Shown piece by piece: positions 19,562-29,716 of a stretch of 64,000 bases of DNA. Origin of the DNA: Gordonia bronchialis DSM 43247 (GTDB taxonomy: Bacteria; Actinomycetota; Actinomycetes; Mycobacteriales; Mycobacteriaceae); contig NC_013441.1 in the NCBI RefSeq assembly GCF_000024785.1, forward strand, positions 2,666,001 to 2,730,000, read 5' to 3'. Each line of letters begins with the position of its first letter. Position 1 is the first letter of the stretch. The position numbers and the translations under genes were made by a program. Under the pieces are notes generated by a model. The model had not been told where the DNA came from, made no database searches, and saw only the letters and a program-made list of their open reading frames with translations.

Positions 19562-20689
19562 GTGATGTCAGATGGTGCCGAACACGGCCCCGACGCGCTC
19601 GTGGTGGCCCCGACAGTCGGGGTGGAGGAAGAGTTCATCCTCGTCGACCCCGCCACCGAGCATCCGGTGGCACGTAATGGAGAGGTGGCCGCCGCCGCGT
19701 CACGGCGCGGTGTCGACCTCGAGCTGGAACTCACGTCCTGTCAGGTCGAGACCGCCACCGCGCCCCACCACGCGGTGGCCGACCTCCTCGACGAGCTGAC
19801 CCGGCTGCGGTCGGTGGTCGCCGCGGCCGCCGCCGAGGTGGGCGTCGGGGTGATCGCGGCCGGGGCGCCGCCGACGGTGCCCGTTGCATTCCCCATCACC
19901 GACACCGCGCGGTACCGCCGGATCGGCGAACGTTTCGGCATGCTTGCCCACGAGCAGGGCGTCTGCGGATGCCACGTGCACGTCGCGGTGCCAGATCGCG
20001 AGACCGCGATCGAGGTGAGCAACCACCTGCGGCATCGGTTGCCGGTTCTGCTTGCGCTGTCGGCCAATTCACCGGTCTACCGAGACGCCGACACCGGACA
20101 TGCGAGTTGGCGGTGGGTGCTCTGGTCTCGGTGGCCGGCGGCCGGGCCACCACCGCACCTGCGCTCACGCGAGCACTTCGAAAGCCTGGTGACGATGTTC
20201 GTGGCGAGCGGCGCGATCCTCGACGACCACATGGTTTATTGGGACGTCCGGCCGTCGGATCATCTACCCACCATCGAGGTCCGCGTCGGCGATGTGCAGC
20301 CAACGGCATCCGAGGCGGCCGCCTTTGCCGCCATCGTGCGTGGGCTGACCCTCACCGCACTCCGCGACATCGACGCCGGCATCGCCGCTCCCGAGATCGA
20401 CACCGCCATCCTCGACGCCGCGATGTGGAAGGCCGCGCACGACGGCATCGACGGCGCGGGCATCGATGTACTCACCGGAGAATCGGTGCCGGCCCTCGAC
20501 CTGGTCGGCCGGCTCGTCGACGACATATCCGACGCCCTGGACGCCGCCGGCGATGCCGACCTGGTGACGGCGGCCCGACGCAGTCTCGGTTCCCGCGGAA
20601 ACGGGGCCACGCGTCGTCGCCGGGATTTCCGCGACGGCACCGACGGCCCGGGGATCGCAGGCGCGGCGATGGCCGAGTTCACCGGTTGA
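19562..20689 (+). CDS. YbdK-type carboxylate-amine ligase (GCS2 / EgtA-like)
   Basis: This is a protein of about 375 residues (GTG 19562 or ATG 19565). It starts the core with VGVEEEFILVDPATEHPV, the GCS2 signature, followed by ELELTSCQVETATAP, GVCGCHVHVAVPDRETAIEV, LLALSANSPVYRDADTGHASWR and TIEVRVGDVQPT. YbdK-group enzymes show weak glutamate-cysteine ligase activity, and the mycobacterial relative EgtA makes gamma-glutamylcysteine for ergothioneine. No other ergothioneine gene is adjacent, so that assignment is not supported by context. The short space to jetA suggests a separate promoter there. Confidence 0.85.
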   Translation: MMSDGAEHGPDALVVAPTVGVEEEFILVDPATEHPVARNGEVAAAASRRGVDLELELTSCQVETATAPHHAVADLLDELTRLRSVVAAAAAEVGVGVIAAGAPPTVPVAFPITDTARYRRIGERFGMLAHEQGVCGCHVHVAVPDRETAIEVSNHLRHRLPVLLALSANSPVYRDADTGHASWRWVLWSRWPAAGPPPHLRSREHFESLVTMFVASGAILDDHMVYWDVRPSDHLPTIEVRVGDVQPTASEAAAFAAIVRGLTLTALRDIDAGIAAPEIDTAILDAAMWKAAHDGIDGAGIDVLTGESVPALDLVGRLVDDISDALDAAGDADLVTAARRSLGSRGNGATRRRRDFRDGTDGPGIAGAAMAEFTG

Positions 20690-20837
20690 CGCGAACGCGC
20701 GTCCAACAGTGGGAGGCCATGCCGTTTCCGGTTGTGGATCCCCTCGCCCGCCCGATGCGTGGACGTGGCAGACTACCTCGGGTCCTTTCCTCCGGTGACG
20801 CCGACGTGTTCACCGGGCAACGATTTCCGAGGAGCGC

Positions 20838-22373
20838 ATGAGGAGTTCGGTGCAGAACGGTCTGGGGCAGAACGGTCTGGGGCACAACGGTCTGGGGCAC
20901 AACGGTCTGGGAGACGCCGCCGTCGGCCGCTCGTCGCTCGCCGACGCGTGGGAGGCCAACCGGGCAATCCACCGGTCGGCCGCGGTACGACTGTTCGCCG
21001 CCGCCAACTCGGCGCTCTACGTCACCCTGATGGAACAGCACCTCGACTTCGGCGTGCGACTCCCCGAGACGGATCTCGCCGTCCGGCTCGAACGCGACAT
21101 CGCCGAACTCGGCGCCGCCGAAGAACCGAACGGTCTCGAGTTGATCAAGTTGTGGGCCAAACAGGGCTGGCTGCACCGGGTCACCGACTCCGCGGGAGAT
21201 GCGGCTCCCAACATCTGCTACCTGACCTCCGATGCCCGATCCGTCCTGGACTACGTTCGTCGGCAGCGCCGCGAGGACAGCGTTGCGACCGGCGGATCGA
21301 TCAACGGTGTCGCGGCCGGGTTGCGGCGAGTGGCCGGGCAGGTGACCAACGATCCCGAGCAGATCCGCGAGGAGATCACCCAGCAGCTCACCGAACTCGA
21401 CGCCGAACTCGCCGATCTCGACGCCGGTCGTCGACCTGCCCCGGATCTGCGGACCGCCGAGGACGAGGCCCGCGCGATCGCCTACCAGATGGAACAGATC
21501 ATCACCGACATCGGCCAGTACGGGACGATGCTCGACCGGATCACCACCCAGTTGCTCGACGATCCGCACGATTCCGACCTGGCCTACCGCGACCGGCAGC
21601 GCCGGCTGTTCGACGATTACGAGGCGCTGCTCGAATCGTCACAGAGCGCCTCGTATCACGCCTTCAGCCACATGATCGGGGACCCGCAGCAGCGGGCCCG
21701 GCTCATCGCCGACATCGAGACGGTGACCGCGCAACTGCCGGGCATCGACACCGGGCTGCGGACGGTGATGGAGAACTTCTTCGGCCTCGTCACCCAGCAG
21801 ATGGGTGAGGTGGGCCGGACCCGCCAACGGTGTGCGCGTCGCATCCGGCGCTTCGTCGCGTCGGGCACGCTGGAGCAGAGCCGCGGTATCGCCCGACAAC
21901 TCAACGATGCGCTTGCGACCGCGAACGAACTGCTCAAGACATCGCTCGCGGACCGGCGCATCGGCTACGAGTTGCCGACGGCCACCCCGTCCCTGGCGTC
22001 CATCGGGCGGCTGGCCTTCGAGATCCGCGACCCGGCACCACCTGCGCCGGCACTGCCCGCCGACGGTGATACCGACCTCTCCTCCTTCGCGTCGCTGGCC
22101 GGACAGGTCGACACCGTGGAGCTGACCGAGGCGGTCAACGCGGCCGTCGAGGCCGGTCCGGTGCCGCTCACCGAGGTGATCGCGCACATCGAGGAGCCTT
22201 ACCTCGCCCACGTGATCGTGTTGTGGTCCTGGGCGTTGCGTCAGCCCGGCAACACCGCAGGCGAGTCCACCCGAATCCGGTTCCGCTCGCTGCAGGGTGA
22301 GGACCAGTCCATCGAGATCCCCGCCCTGACGTTCACCGAACCCATCCCGACCGTGGAGGTCGACGCGCTATGA
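20838..22373 (+). CDS. jetA: Wadjet/MksBEF system subunit JetA (DUF3375, kleisin MksF-like)
   Basis: This is a 511-residue DUF3375 protein. It begins with four [10 protein letters not shown] repeats (residues about 6-25) that are not part of the conserved fold. [20 protein letters not shown] and [17 protein letters not shown] fall in the N-terminal winged-helix region, followed by long helices with [17 protein letters not shown] and [12 protein letters not shown]. JetA/MksF is the kleisin that bridges the SMC heads of a condensin-like plasmid-restriction complex. The ribosome binding site is gaggagcgc before ATG 20838. Its stop overlaps jetB by 4 bases. Confidence 0.9.
   Translation: MRSSVQNGLGQNGLGHNGLGHNGLGDAAVGRSSLADAWEANRAIHRSAAVRLFAAANSALYVTLMEQHLDFGVRLPETDLAVRLERDIAELGAAEEPNGLELIKLWAKQGWLHRVTDSAGDAAPNICYLTSDARSVLDYVRRQRREDSVATGGSINGVAAGLRRVAGQVTNDPEQIREEITQQLTELDAELADLDAGRRPAPDLRTAEDEARAIAYQMEQIITDIGQYGTMLDRITTQLLDDPHDSDLAYRDRQRRLFDDYEALLESSQSASYHAFSHMIGDPQQRARLIADIETVTAQLPGIDTGLRTVMENFFGLVTQQMGEVGRTRQRCARRIRRFVASGTLEQSRGIARQLNDALATANELLKTSLADRRIGYELPTATPSLASIGRLAFEIRDPAPPAPALPADGDTDLSSFASLAGQVDTVELTEAVNAAVEAGPVPLTEVIAHIEEPYLAHVIVLWSWALRQPGNTAGESTRIRFRSLQGEDQSIEIPALTFTEPIPTVEVDAL
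20853..20912 (+). repeat. Four tandem 15-bp repeats inside jetA
   Basis: The unit cagaacggtctgggg occurs four times (the third and fourth copies begin cac), directly after the start region of jetA. It encodes QNGLG or HNGLG. Because the unit is a multiple of three, copy-number change would lengthen or shorten the N terminus without breaking the frame. Confidence 0.9.
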
Positions 22374-23170
22374 GCACCGAAACCGAACCGGACGAGTTCG
22401 CCGGGTACGACGACCTGCCCGCGGTCAGCACCGCCACGGTGAATCAGCGGCCCACGGGCCCCCGATTCGACGGCGACGTCAGCGAGTTGCCCGATCGGGC
22501 GTGCTGGGCCCTGCAGAATCTCGTGGCGCGCCGCTACGTCAGCGGCGACCGGCACCCGCAGCTGTGGTCGTGGGTGAGCGAGTATCAGGACGTGCTGCGG
22601 GTGCGACTGTCCGAGCTCGACCTGCGACTGCGGATCGCCGACGAACTGCAGGTGGCCTTCGTCGAACAGGCCGGCTACGACTCCCGTTGGGGCAGAAGAA
22701 TTCTCAAGCGGGAAACGATCCAGACCTACGACGCGATCCTGGCGCTGCACCTGGCAAAGTACGCACGGGCATCCCGCGAGGAGCATGTGCTGATCACCCG
22801 CGAGGAGATCCACGAACTGTTCGCCGGGGTCAGCAACACCATCGACCGCGACCTCGCCCTGTTCGACAAGCGCATCGAGCGCGCCATCGACAAACTCGAG
22901 GAACTCGAGTTCGTCCGCAGGCAACGCGACGACCCGGACACCTTCACCGTGAGCCCGGCGATCTCGGCGGTCATGACCGCATCGGTGATCACCGATCTAC
23001 AACGACAGTTCGACCAGTTCATCTCCTCGGGCGAGGAGGCAGACGGCCCCGACACCCCGGCCCCGACCAGCGGCGAAGCCGACCACCACGATCTCGACCA
23101 CCAAGACCCTGACCACCACGAACCCGACGAGCGGGATCTCGACGGGGACGACGAAGGAGACGATTGGTGA
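22370..23170 (+). CDS. jetB: Wadjet/MksBEF system subunit JetB (DUF4194, MksE-like)
   Basis: This is a 266-residue DUF4194 protein overlapping jetA by 4 bases. The core, about residues 40-215, shows [53 protein letters not shown] and [18 protein letters not shown], a winged-helix KITE protein like MksE/MukE that binds the kleisin. After the domain comes an acidic tail of about 50 residues rich in Asp and His ([20 protein letters not shown]). That tail is unusual and may bind metal or act as a flexible contact. Confidence 0.9.
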   Translation: MSTETEPDEFAGYDDLPAVSTATVNQRPTGPRFDGDVSELPDRACWALQNLVARRYVSGDRHPQLWSWVSEYQDVLRVRLSELDLRLRIADELQVAFVEQAGYDSRWGRRILKRETIQTYDAILALHLAKYARASREEHVLITREEIHELFAGVSNTIDRDLALFDKRIERAIDKLEELEFVRRQRDDPDTFTVSPAISAVMTASVITDLQRQFDQFISSGEEADGPDTPAPTSGEADHHDLDHQDPDHHEPDERDLDGDDEGDDW

Positions 23171-26100
23171 GCGCGCACGTCGACCAGTACTCGCTGTCCC
23201 GATTGCAGCTGATCAACTGGGGTGTCTTCGACGGCTATCACTCGATTCCGTTCAGTCCCAACGGTTCGCTCATCACCGGCTCGTCGGGAAGTGGCAAATC
23301 ATCACTCCTGGACGCGATCTCACTGGCCTTCCTGCCCGACAACCGGCGCAACTTCAACGCCTCCGGTGACGCCACCGCCGCCGGATCGTCGAGCGGCAAG
23401 CGGACCGTGGGCAAGTATGTGCGCGGCGCGTGGGGTGAGCGTCGCGACGGCGCCAACGCCGCGCGCGAGATCATGTACCTGCGCGGCACCGGCCCGGCCT
23501 GGGCGGCCATCGCCGTCACCTACACCTCCACATCCGGCTCGTCGATCACCGGCCTGGTGCTCAAATGGCTTGCCGCGGGCAAGATGACCGACGCGCACAG
23601 CTCCTACTTCATCCACGACGGCGACGCCGACATCGCCGACGTCTGTAACGCCTGGGCCACCAGCAACCACAACTCGGCACGCCTGCGGGAGGCCGGCTGG
23701 CGCGGCGGGCCGGGGGAGGGCCGCTACCTCGCCACGCTCTACTCGCTGATCGGCATCCGCGCCTCCGAGGCGGCCCAGCAACTCCTCGGGAAGGCCAAGT
23801 CGCTCAAGAGCGTCGGCGGTCTGGCCCAGTTCGTCCGGGAGTTCATGCTCGACGAACCCACCAGCATCGCCGGCATCAAGGACGCCCTCGAGCAGATCGA
23901 TCCACTGGTCGAGGCGCGTGAACTGCTCGACGTGGCGCGACGTAAGCGAGCCATCCTCGGCAACATCGAAGCGGTACAGGAACGCTACGTGAGCGAGTCC
24001 GCCACCTTCAGTGTGCTCGACACGATCGACTCCTCGACGGTCCGTGCCTACGTCAACAACCTCGGGTTGCACAACGCCGTGCCGGAGGTCGCCGACCTCG
24101 ACGATCAGATAGCTCGCCTCGACGGTGACCTCGCCGCGCTCACCGCGCAGCATGATCAACTGCGCCAAGATCATTCGCATCTTCTGTCCAGGATCGCGAC
24201 CTCCACCGGTGACCTCGCACCGCTGCAGGAGCAGCTGGCCGGCGCGCAGAAGGTGAGTAACGAGGCGTCCATCCGGCGCGCGAGCTACGAGCACAAGGTC
24301 ACCGCACTCGGCTTCTCACCCCCGAACGACGCCGAGGAGTTCTGGACCCTGCGCGAGACCCTGATCTCCGACGCCACCCATATCGACGGCCAGCTCGAGG
24401 CGGGTAAGGCACATTTCGCCGAGACCCTGGCGCGCGAGGTCGCCGCCCGAACCCAACGCGACACCGTCGCAGAGGAACTGCAGCGCGTGCGCCAGGCCGG
24501 ATCGGCGTTACCGCGCGCCGAACACGACATGCGGCGCGTCATCGCCAATGCGCTGCAGGTCGACGAATCGGAGCTGCGCTACGTCGCCGAGATGGTGGAA
24601 CTCGACCCCGACGAAGAGCGGTGGCGACTGGCCGTCGAGAAGGTGCTGCGGCCGGCGGGACTGCGACTCCTGGTCCCCGACAGGCATTTTCGCGTTGCCT
24701 TGCGTTTTGTGAACAACAACGACATGCGTGGACGGATCCAGCTGCATCACGCCGAGGACCGTCCGGCGCCGACCCCGCAGGCCGGCACCCTCGGCGCCAC
24801 CCTGCGCCCGGTGGATCCCGGCCACCCGTGTTCGGCCGAGGCCGTCTCGATCCTGACCCGGCTCGGCAACTACGTATGCGTGGACTCGACAGCGGAGTTC
24901 GGCGACCATCCGAAAGCCTTGACCGACAAGGGACTTCGGAAGGACTCCGCGAAACTCGCCGTCAAGGACGACCGGGCTCCGCTGCGTCCGTCCCAGTACA
25001 TCTTCGTCGGCAACGTCGACGCCAAGATCGCCGCTCTGCAGGACGAGCTCGACGAGGAACAGCGCGCCTACGACGAGGCGCGGGAGGCGAGCGCCACCCT
25101 GGACCGCGAACGCACCGAGCGTGAACAGCGGCGCGACGCCTACCGGCGCCTGTGTGAACAGTTCACACAGTGGAGCGAGATCGATCTCGACTCCGCCGAC
25201 GATCGCGTCGATCAGCTGTCCGAGCAGTACGACCTGCTGATGGAGGAGCACCCCGACATCGAGGCGCTGCAGCGCAAGGCGGAGGATCTGTGGGAGCAGG
25301 TGCGCGGGGCGATCTCACAGGCCGCGCTGGTGCGCGACAAGATGGCCACCCATGACCAACGGCGCACCGCGCTCCTCGACCTCATGGACCGTCTGAAGCC
25401 GGAAAGTGTTCCCGCACAGGCACAGAGCACCCTCGACGGTTTCCGTGAAGAACTGGCAGCCACCCTCGACGTGTTGGCGCCGGACGCCTTTCGAACCGAT
25501 CTCATGAAGGCGGTCGTCCGCGATCGAGACCGTATGCGGTCGGACACCCGTCGCTCACGCGACGAACTCGCCCGCATCCTCGATCGCTACGACGAGGAGT
25601 TCCCCGACGCGATCCCCAACGACAGCGACGACTTCGACGAGCGCACCCATGACTACGTGTCGCTGTGCCGGCGGATCGACGAGCGGGAACTGCCGTCGGC
25701 CTATGACCGGATGCGCCGGCTCATCACCGAGCAGGCACCGGGCGCCATCCTCAACCTGCATATGGCGGCCGACGCCGAGGAGCGGCGCATCATCGAACAG
25801 ATCGAGCGGGTCAACAGCGGACTGGGCGCCGTCGCCTTCAACCGCGGTACCCGGCTTCGACTGCATCCGGGTCGCAAGAACCTCGCGGCGGTCGCCGAAC
25901 TCACCGAGAAGGCCAAGCATATCTCGGGCCGAGCCGCCCCGGTGAGCTTCGGCGACGAACAGGCCATCCTCGAGCAGTACGCCGACATCCTGCTGCTGCG
26001 CGAACGCCTGGCGGGTGCCACGCCGGAGGATCGGGCCTGGACACGGGATGCGCTCGACGTCCGCAACCGCTTCGACTTCTACTGCGAGGAGCACGACGCC

Positions 26101-26532
26101 GAGACCGGGGAGACCATCCGCACCTACAGCAATGCCGGCGACAACTCCGGCGGCGAGCAGGAGAAGCTGATGGCGTTCTGCCTCGCCGGCGCACTCAGCT
26201 TCAACCTGGCCAGCCCGAGCGGCGACGACAACCGGCCCATCTTCGCGCAGCTGATGCTCGACGAGGCGTTCTCCAAATCGGATCCGCAGTTCGCCCAGCA
26301 GGCCCTCTCGGCCTTCCGGAAGTTCGGCTTCCAGCTCGTCATCGTGGCCACTGTGCAGAACACCAGCACCATCCAGCCCTACATCGACAATGTGATCATG
26401 GTGTCGAAGACCGAGGGCACGGTGTCCACGAGCGAGGGCACCAGCGCCCGTCCGGTCGCCACGGCGATGTCGACGTCGATCCAGGCGTTCTCGGATCTGC
26501 GACGCACCAGCGGCGCCCGCCTCCCCGTATGA
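23167..26532 (+). CDS. jetC: Wadjet/MksBEF system SMC-like ATPase JetC (MksB-like)
   Basis: This is a 1121-residue SMC-like ATPase starting at GTG 23167, overlapping jetB by 4 bases. Walker A is GSSGSGKSS (about 38-46). The middle is long coiled coil with a small hinge-like region. Near the end are the ABC signature [12 protein letters not shown] (about 993) and Walker [12 protein letters not shown] (about 1029), with [16 protein letters not shown] at the close. All ATPase motifs are intact, so the motor should work. In Wadjet/EptABCD/MksBEFG systems this protein extrudes DNA loops on small circular DNA before cleavage by JetD/MksG. No jetD gene follows here. Confidence 0.92.
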   Translation: MSAHVDQYSLSRLQLINWGVFDGYHSIPFSPNGSLITGSSGSGKSSLLDAISLAFLPDNRRNFNASGDATAAGSSSGKRTVGKYVRGAWGERRDGANAAREIMYLRGTGPAWAAIAVTYTSTSGSSITGLVLKWLAAGKMTDAHSSYFIHDGDADIADVCNAWATSNHNSARLREAGWRGGPGEGRYLATLYSLIGIRASEAAQQLLGKAKSLKSVGGLAQFVREFMLDEPTSIAGIKDALEQIDPLVEARELLDVARRKRAILGNIEAVQERYVSESATFSVLDTIDSSTVRAYVNNLGLHNAVPEVADLDDQIARLDGDLAALTAQHDQLRQDHSHLLSRIATSTGDLAPLQEQLAGAQKVSNEASIRRASYEHKVTALGFSPPNDAEEFWTLRETLISDATHIDGQLEAGKAHFAETLAREVAARTQRDTVAEELQRVRQAGSALPRAEHDMRRVIANALQVDESELRYVAEMVELDPDEERWRLAVEKVLRPAGLRLLVPDRHFRVALRFVNNNDMRGRIQLHHAEDRPAPTPQAGTLGATLRPVDPGHPCSAEAVSILTRLGNYVCVDSTAEFGDHPKALTDKGLRKDSAKLAVKDDRAPLRPSQYIFVGNVDAKIAALQDELDEEQRAYDEAREASATLDRERTEREQRRDAYRRLCEQFTQWSEIDLDSADDRVDQLSEQYDLLMEEHPDIEALQRKAEDLWEQVRGAISQAALVRDKMATHDQRRTALLDLMDRLKPESVPAQAQSTLDGFREELAATLDVLAPDAFRTDLMKAVVRDRDRMRSDTRRSRDELARILDRYDEEFPDAIPNDSDDFDERTHDYVSLCRRIDERELPSAYDRMRRLITEQAPGAILNLHMAADAEERRIIEQIERVNSGLGAVAFNRGTRLRLHPGRKNLAAVAELTEKAKHISGRAAPVSFGDEQAILEQYADILLLRERLAGATPEDRAWTRDALDVRNRFDFYCEEHDAETGETIRTYSNAGDNSGGEQEKLMAFCLAGALSFNLASPSGDDNRPIFAQLMLDEAFSKSDPQFAQQALSAFRKFGFQLVIVATVQNTSTIQPYIDNVIMVSKTEGTVSTSEGTSARPVATAMSTSIQAFSDLRRTSGARLPV

Positions 26533-26587
26533 CCCCGGGGGTCTCGGTTTCCGCACGGCCGCTCGCCGGGCACGGTTGACTGGTGCG

Positions 26588-27091
26588 ATGAGCACCCGTC
26601 CGTCCGGCCCGGCCTGGGTCACCGTCCTCGCCGCTCTCGCGGTGACCGCCGCAGTCGTCACGCCGTTCTCGGCCCCGAAAGCCCAAGCGGCACCCGCGAC
26701 GTCAGGCCTCGATCCGGTGCTCGCCACGGCCTACCGCCAGGCGGCGGCCACCGCCCATGCCCAGGGGGTGGCGCTGGACATCACGTCGGGTCGCCGGTCG
26801 GTGGCTGAGCAACGCCGGCTGTGGCGCTCGGCGATCGCCACCTACGGCAGCCCGCAGGCGGCACGCCGCTGGGTGTTGCCGCCCGAGCAGTCCACCCACG
26901 TCACCGGCCACGCCGTCGACGTCGGGCCCCGCGCCGGCGCGCGCTGGCTGCAGACCCACGGGTATCGCTGGGGTCTGTGCCGCACCTTCGTCAACGAGTG
27001 GTGGCACTTCGAGGTCGTCACCATACGCGGCCTCCCGTGTCCACCGATGTGGCCCGACGCCGCGGCCCGCGCCGATCGACGGCCCGCCTGA
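26588..27091 (+). CDS. Secreted VanY-like D-alanyl-D-alanine carboxypeptidase
   Basis: This is a 167-residue protein from ATG 26588. It has a signal peptide (basic MSTRPSG, hydrophobic core, probable cleavage after KAQA) and an M15-type peptidase domain: LDITSGRRSVAEQRRLW, the zinc motif STHVTGHAVDVGP with His and Asp, and NEWWHFEVV with the last His ligand. It probably trims peptidoglycan stems in the envelope. It starts 55 bp after jetC on the same strand, so it may share that transcript, but an exported peptidase is unlikely to be part of the SMC complex. Confidence 0.85.
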   Translation: MSTRPSGPAWVTVLAALAVTAAVVTPFSAPKAQAAPATSGLDPVLATAYRQAAATAHAQGVALDITSGRRSVAEQRRLWRSAIATYGSPQAARRWVLPPEQSTHVTGHAVDVGPRAGARWLQTHGYRWGLCRTFVNEWWHFEVVTIRGLPCPPMWPDAAARADRRPA

Positions 27092-27214
27092 CTGCCCGGC
27101 CGATCGGTGACACATCTCGTCACATCGTTGGGTCAACCCTGTCTTCGACACCGCAGAAGGGCGGGAACACCGACACGCGAGCACTCCGGGTAACTCGGGA
27201 ATCGCTACCGGCCG

Positions 27215-27232
27215 CACCCCGGCCACGGGGTG
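27215..27232. terminator. Hairpin between convergent genes
   Basis: The segment caccccggccacggggtg forms a perfect 7-bp GC-rich stem with a 4-base loop just beyond the stop of the S8 protease (27235), with the VanY gene converging from the other side. No U-run follows, as is common for actinobacterial terminators. The small size makes a chance match possible. Confidence 0.35.
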
Positions 27233-27234
27233 GT

Positions 27235-28440
27235 TCAGGGCGCGGTGGCCAGTCCGGCACCCACGTCCTCGACGGGGAGGGCCAGGCCTTGCGTACCCGC
27301 GATCAGTGCCTCCCAGAGATCACGGCCCCGCTTGCCGGTGCTCTGTGCATACAGCGCCGCGATGCCGGCTACATGCGGTGTGGCCATGGAGGTTCCGCTG
27401 ATGATGTGGTAGCGGGTGGGCATCGGCCAGCTGGAGTACACATCCAGGCCAGGGGCGGCGATGTCGATAGAGCCGCCGTCGACGGGGGTGGCGCGTGCGG
27501 AGAACGGCGCCATCCGCAGATCCGGCGCGAGTGCCCCGACAGCGAGGATGGACGTCGAGTTGGCCGGGCTGCCGACGAATCCGGGGTCTCCCGGACGTCG
27601 TGCGTTGTTGCCGGCCGCCGCGATCACCAGGGTGCCCGCAGCCAGCGCACGCCGGCCGACGGCCTCGTAGGCGGCCACCGGCGTTGCGACATCGGCGCCC
27701 AGCGACATCGAGATGACCGCACAGCCGTTTGCGATCGCCCACTCCATCGCCGCCAGGATATTCGCATCCGATCCGCTGCCGGCATTGCTGAGTACCTTGC
27801 CCACATAGATCGAGGCACCCGAGGCCACCCCGTATCGACATTGGGTCGCCGGCGCCTTCGGCCCGCACGAGGTGCCGACACAGTGGGTGCCGTGCCCGTG
27901 ACCGTCCTGCACATCCTCACCCGCGACAAAGGATCGGCTGACGATGGCCCGGCCGGCGAAATCCGGATGCGTGAGGTCGAATCCGGTGTCCAGCACGGCA
28001 ACCCGGATTCCGCTGCCATCGAGGGGACAGGTGGTGACCTTGGTCGCCTGCAGCCCCCACGTGCTCAAGCGGCCGTCCCGCAGGTGAGTGTGTGCGGCGT
28101 GGGCCACGGTGGTCAGCGCGCGCACCACGTGCTCGGGTTCCACCGCGACGATGACCGGGTTCTGCTCGGCTTCGGCGTCGAGCGATTCGAGGGCCACCGG
28201 CCCCACGTCGGCCACCGCGATGCCGAGTCGTTCGAAGATGGTCGCGTCGGCGGTCTCGAAGATCTCGGGACCGACGGACTCGGTCGTGACATCCGCGCTC
28301 GAGGCCACGGTGTCGACACCCTCGACAGCCTGCAGGGCGGCCACCCGCTCCTCGTGAGAACTGTCGTCGGTGAAGGTGATGAGTCGCCGCCCGGTCTGCT
28401 GGGCGGGATGCGAACTGGTGGGCTGGTCGTCGTCGATCAT
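27235..28440 (-). CDS. S8 (subtilisin-like) serine protease, no signal peptide
   Basis: This is a 401-residue subtilisin-family protease. The triad is Asp in IRVAVLDTGFDLTHPDF, His in GHGHGTHCVGTSCG and Ser in ISGTSMATPHVAGIAALYA; AAGNNARRPG supplies the oxyanion Asn. The first 110 residues (TFTDDSSHEERVAALQAV and onward) look like an inhibitor-I9-type pro-region. No signal peptide or membrane anchor is present, unlike mycosins, so it is predicted to be cytoplasmic. Its ATG overlaps the stop of the trypsin-like protease gene by 4 bases, which shows a coupled pair. Confidence 0.88.
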   Translation of the reverse strand: MIDDDQPTSSHPAQQTGRRLITFTDDSSHEERVAALQAVEGVDTVASSADVTTESVGPEIFETADATIFERLGIAVADVGPVALESLDAEAEQNPVIVAVEPEHVVRALTTVAHAAHTHLRDGRLSTWGLQATKVTTCPLDGSGIRVAVLDTGFDLTHPDFAGRAIVSRSFVAGEDVQDGHGHGTHCVGTSCGPKAPATQCRYGVASGASIYVGKVLSNAGSGSDANILAAMEWAIANGCAVISMSLGADVATPVAAYEAVGRRALAAGTLVIAAAGNNARRPGDPGFVGSPANSTSILAVGALAPDLRMAPFSARATPVDGGSIDIAAPGLDVYSSWPMPTRYHIISGTSMATPHVAGIAALYAQSTGKRGRDLWEALIAGTQGLALPVEDVGAGLATAP

Positions 28441-29642
28441 TGTTCTGTCACTTTCTGTTCAGATGACATGGGTTGGGCTGCGGTGTCGATGGTGACCGTG
28501 ACGGTGACGGGACACCGACGATTCCGTAGGTCGGTCTCCGGAGTGTCGGCGAGTTCTGTTGCGCCGGATTCGATCTCCGCGTCTTCGAAGTCCGGTGTCG
28601 TCGGCACGGCCATCGCGGTCCGGGAGGCCGGACCGATCAGCGGGGTCAGCAACTCGCGCTCACGTACCGAGAGCGTCCGGGCGCGCAGCATCGCGATGAT
28701 CTGGCTGATCCGGATGCCCTCGTTGACGATCCCACCGAACTCCGCGTGATCGGGGGCGGGCACGCTGGCGTGATGGAGCGCGACCACCTCCCACTGGTCG
28801 TTGAAGACCGGAGAGCCCGACGAGCCGGGTTCGGTGTCGGCGCAGTAGTGGAGGTATCGGTCGAGGATGTCGACCAGCGTGTTCTCCCGCAGTGCGATCA
28901 TCTTCTTGTCGCCGCGCGGGTGCTGGACGATGGTGGTGAACTCGCCGATCACGACGGTGCCCTGCGCCTCGGTCAGTGATCGAAAACCGAACGGCTGCAA
29001 CTGTTCCGGGGTGCCCTTGACAGCGGTCAGCGCGAAGTCGAGATCACGGTCACCGACGTAGAAGGTATCCGGGTCGAGTTCGAAGGCGCGTACCGGCCGG
29101 GGGGACCCGTCCACGTCGTCCTGATAGTCGAATTCGACGGTGCTCGTGTGTGCCTTGTCCGCGGTGGGCAGGACATGGTGGTTGGTGAGCAGCAGTGTCG
29201 GGCTGACCAGGAACCCGGTCCCGTAGCCGCGGCCGTGGGAGATGTTGATCCGGCCCACCGAGCGGGCCGCGGCAACCCCGGCGTCGAGGTAGCGGACCCC
29301 GATGAAGTCGCTGGTGTTGATTATGGCTTCGACTGCGCGCCCGGCGGATTCGTTCTCGCCGGTGAGTGCGCCGGCCCGGGCGAGGACGCGATGGCTGTCC
29401 ACCGGGGCCGCTGCGTCGACGCCGTCGGTGGAGCCGTCGAGATAGTAGCGGGAGAGCCGGTCGAGGCGTCGGGCGACGCGTTCGGGGGTGTTGGCCGCGG
29501 CAACCCCGCCCTCGAAACCGAGGACGCTCTCGGTGGCGTTGCGCGCAGCCGCCCGTTCGGCGACCCGCGCCTGCGCCGCCCGCTGTTGGGCTCGGTCCTC
29601 GCCCTCGGGCTCCAGCTCGCCGGCGAGCGCGATGATCGTCAT
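28437..29642 (-). CDS. Trypsin/V8-like serine protease with helical N-terminal extension
   Basis: This is a 401-residue protein from ATG 29642; a GTG start at 29738 would add a low-complexity His/Arg-rich stretch and seems less likely. Residues 1-110 are helical and charged, ending in SDFIGVRYLDAGVAAARSVG, a segment I associate with cytoplasmic trypsin-like proteases of this type. The chymotrypsin fold follows: GTGFLVSPTLLLTNHHVL holds the His, VGDRDLDFALTAVKG the Asp and DTEPGSSGSPVFNDQWEVVA the Ser. No signal peptide was found. It is translationally coupled to the downstream S8 protease. Confidence 0.85.
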   Translation of the reverse strand: MTIIALAGELEPEGEDRAQQRAAQARVAERAAARNATESVLGFEGGVAAANTPERVARRLDRLSRYYLDGSTDGVDAAAPVDSHRVLARAGALTGENESAGRAVEAIINTSDFIGVRYLDAGVAAARSVGRINISHGRGYGTGFLVSPTLLLTNHHVLPTADKAHTSTVEFDYQDDVDGSPRPVRAFELDPDTFYVGDRDLDFALTAVKGTPEQLQPFGFRSLTEAQGTVVIGEFTTIVQHPRGDKKMIALRENTLVDILDRYLHYCADTEPGSSGSPVFNDQWEVVALHHASVPAPDHAEFGGIVNEGIRISQIIAMLRARTLSVRERELLTPLIGPASRTAMAVPTTPDFEDAEIESGATELADTPETDLRNRRCPVTVTVTIDTAAQPMSSEQKVTEQ

Positions 29643-29716
29643 GACGGGATCGCCGGCGCCGGCCGGCACACGTCGGGGTGGCGCATGATGGCGCTGGGCA
29701 TGACGGGGCTGGGCAT
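29641..29716 (-). other. Possible 25-codon leader ORF before the protease operon
   Basis: In another frame an ATG at 29716, preceded by ggagt, opens a 25-codon ORF (MPSPVMPSAIMRHPDVCRPA and onward) whose TGA overlaps the protease ATG (tcatga). Re-initiation after this leader could set expression of the protease pair. The protease itself has no convincing ribosome binding site of its own. The peptide sequence is repetitive and may be meaningless. Confidence 0.3.

Noticed and set aside
20853..20912. CRISPR or other array
   Set aside because: The 15-bp units are directly adjacent without spacers and are coding, so this is a protein repeat.
26588..27091. Whether the VanY gene could be a diverged jetD
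   Set aside because: It has a signal peptide and an M15 zinc motif, and no Toprim or DUF3322 features, so it cannot be the Wadjet nuclease.
26821..28749. 642-residue plus-strand frame over the S8 gene
   Set aside because: The coupled protease genes on the minus strand have intact triads, so this frame is an antisense shadow.
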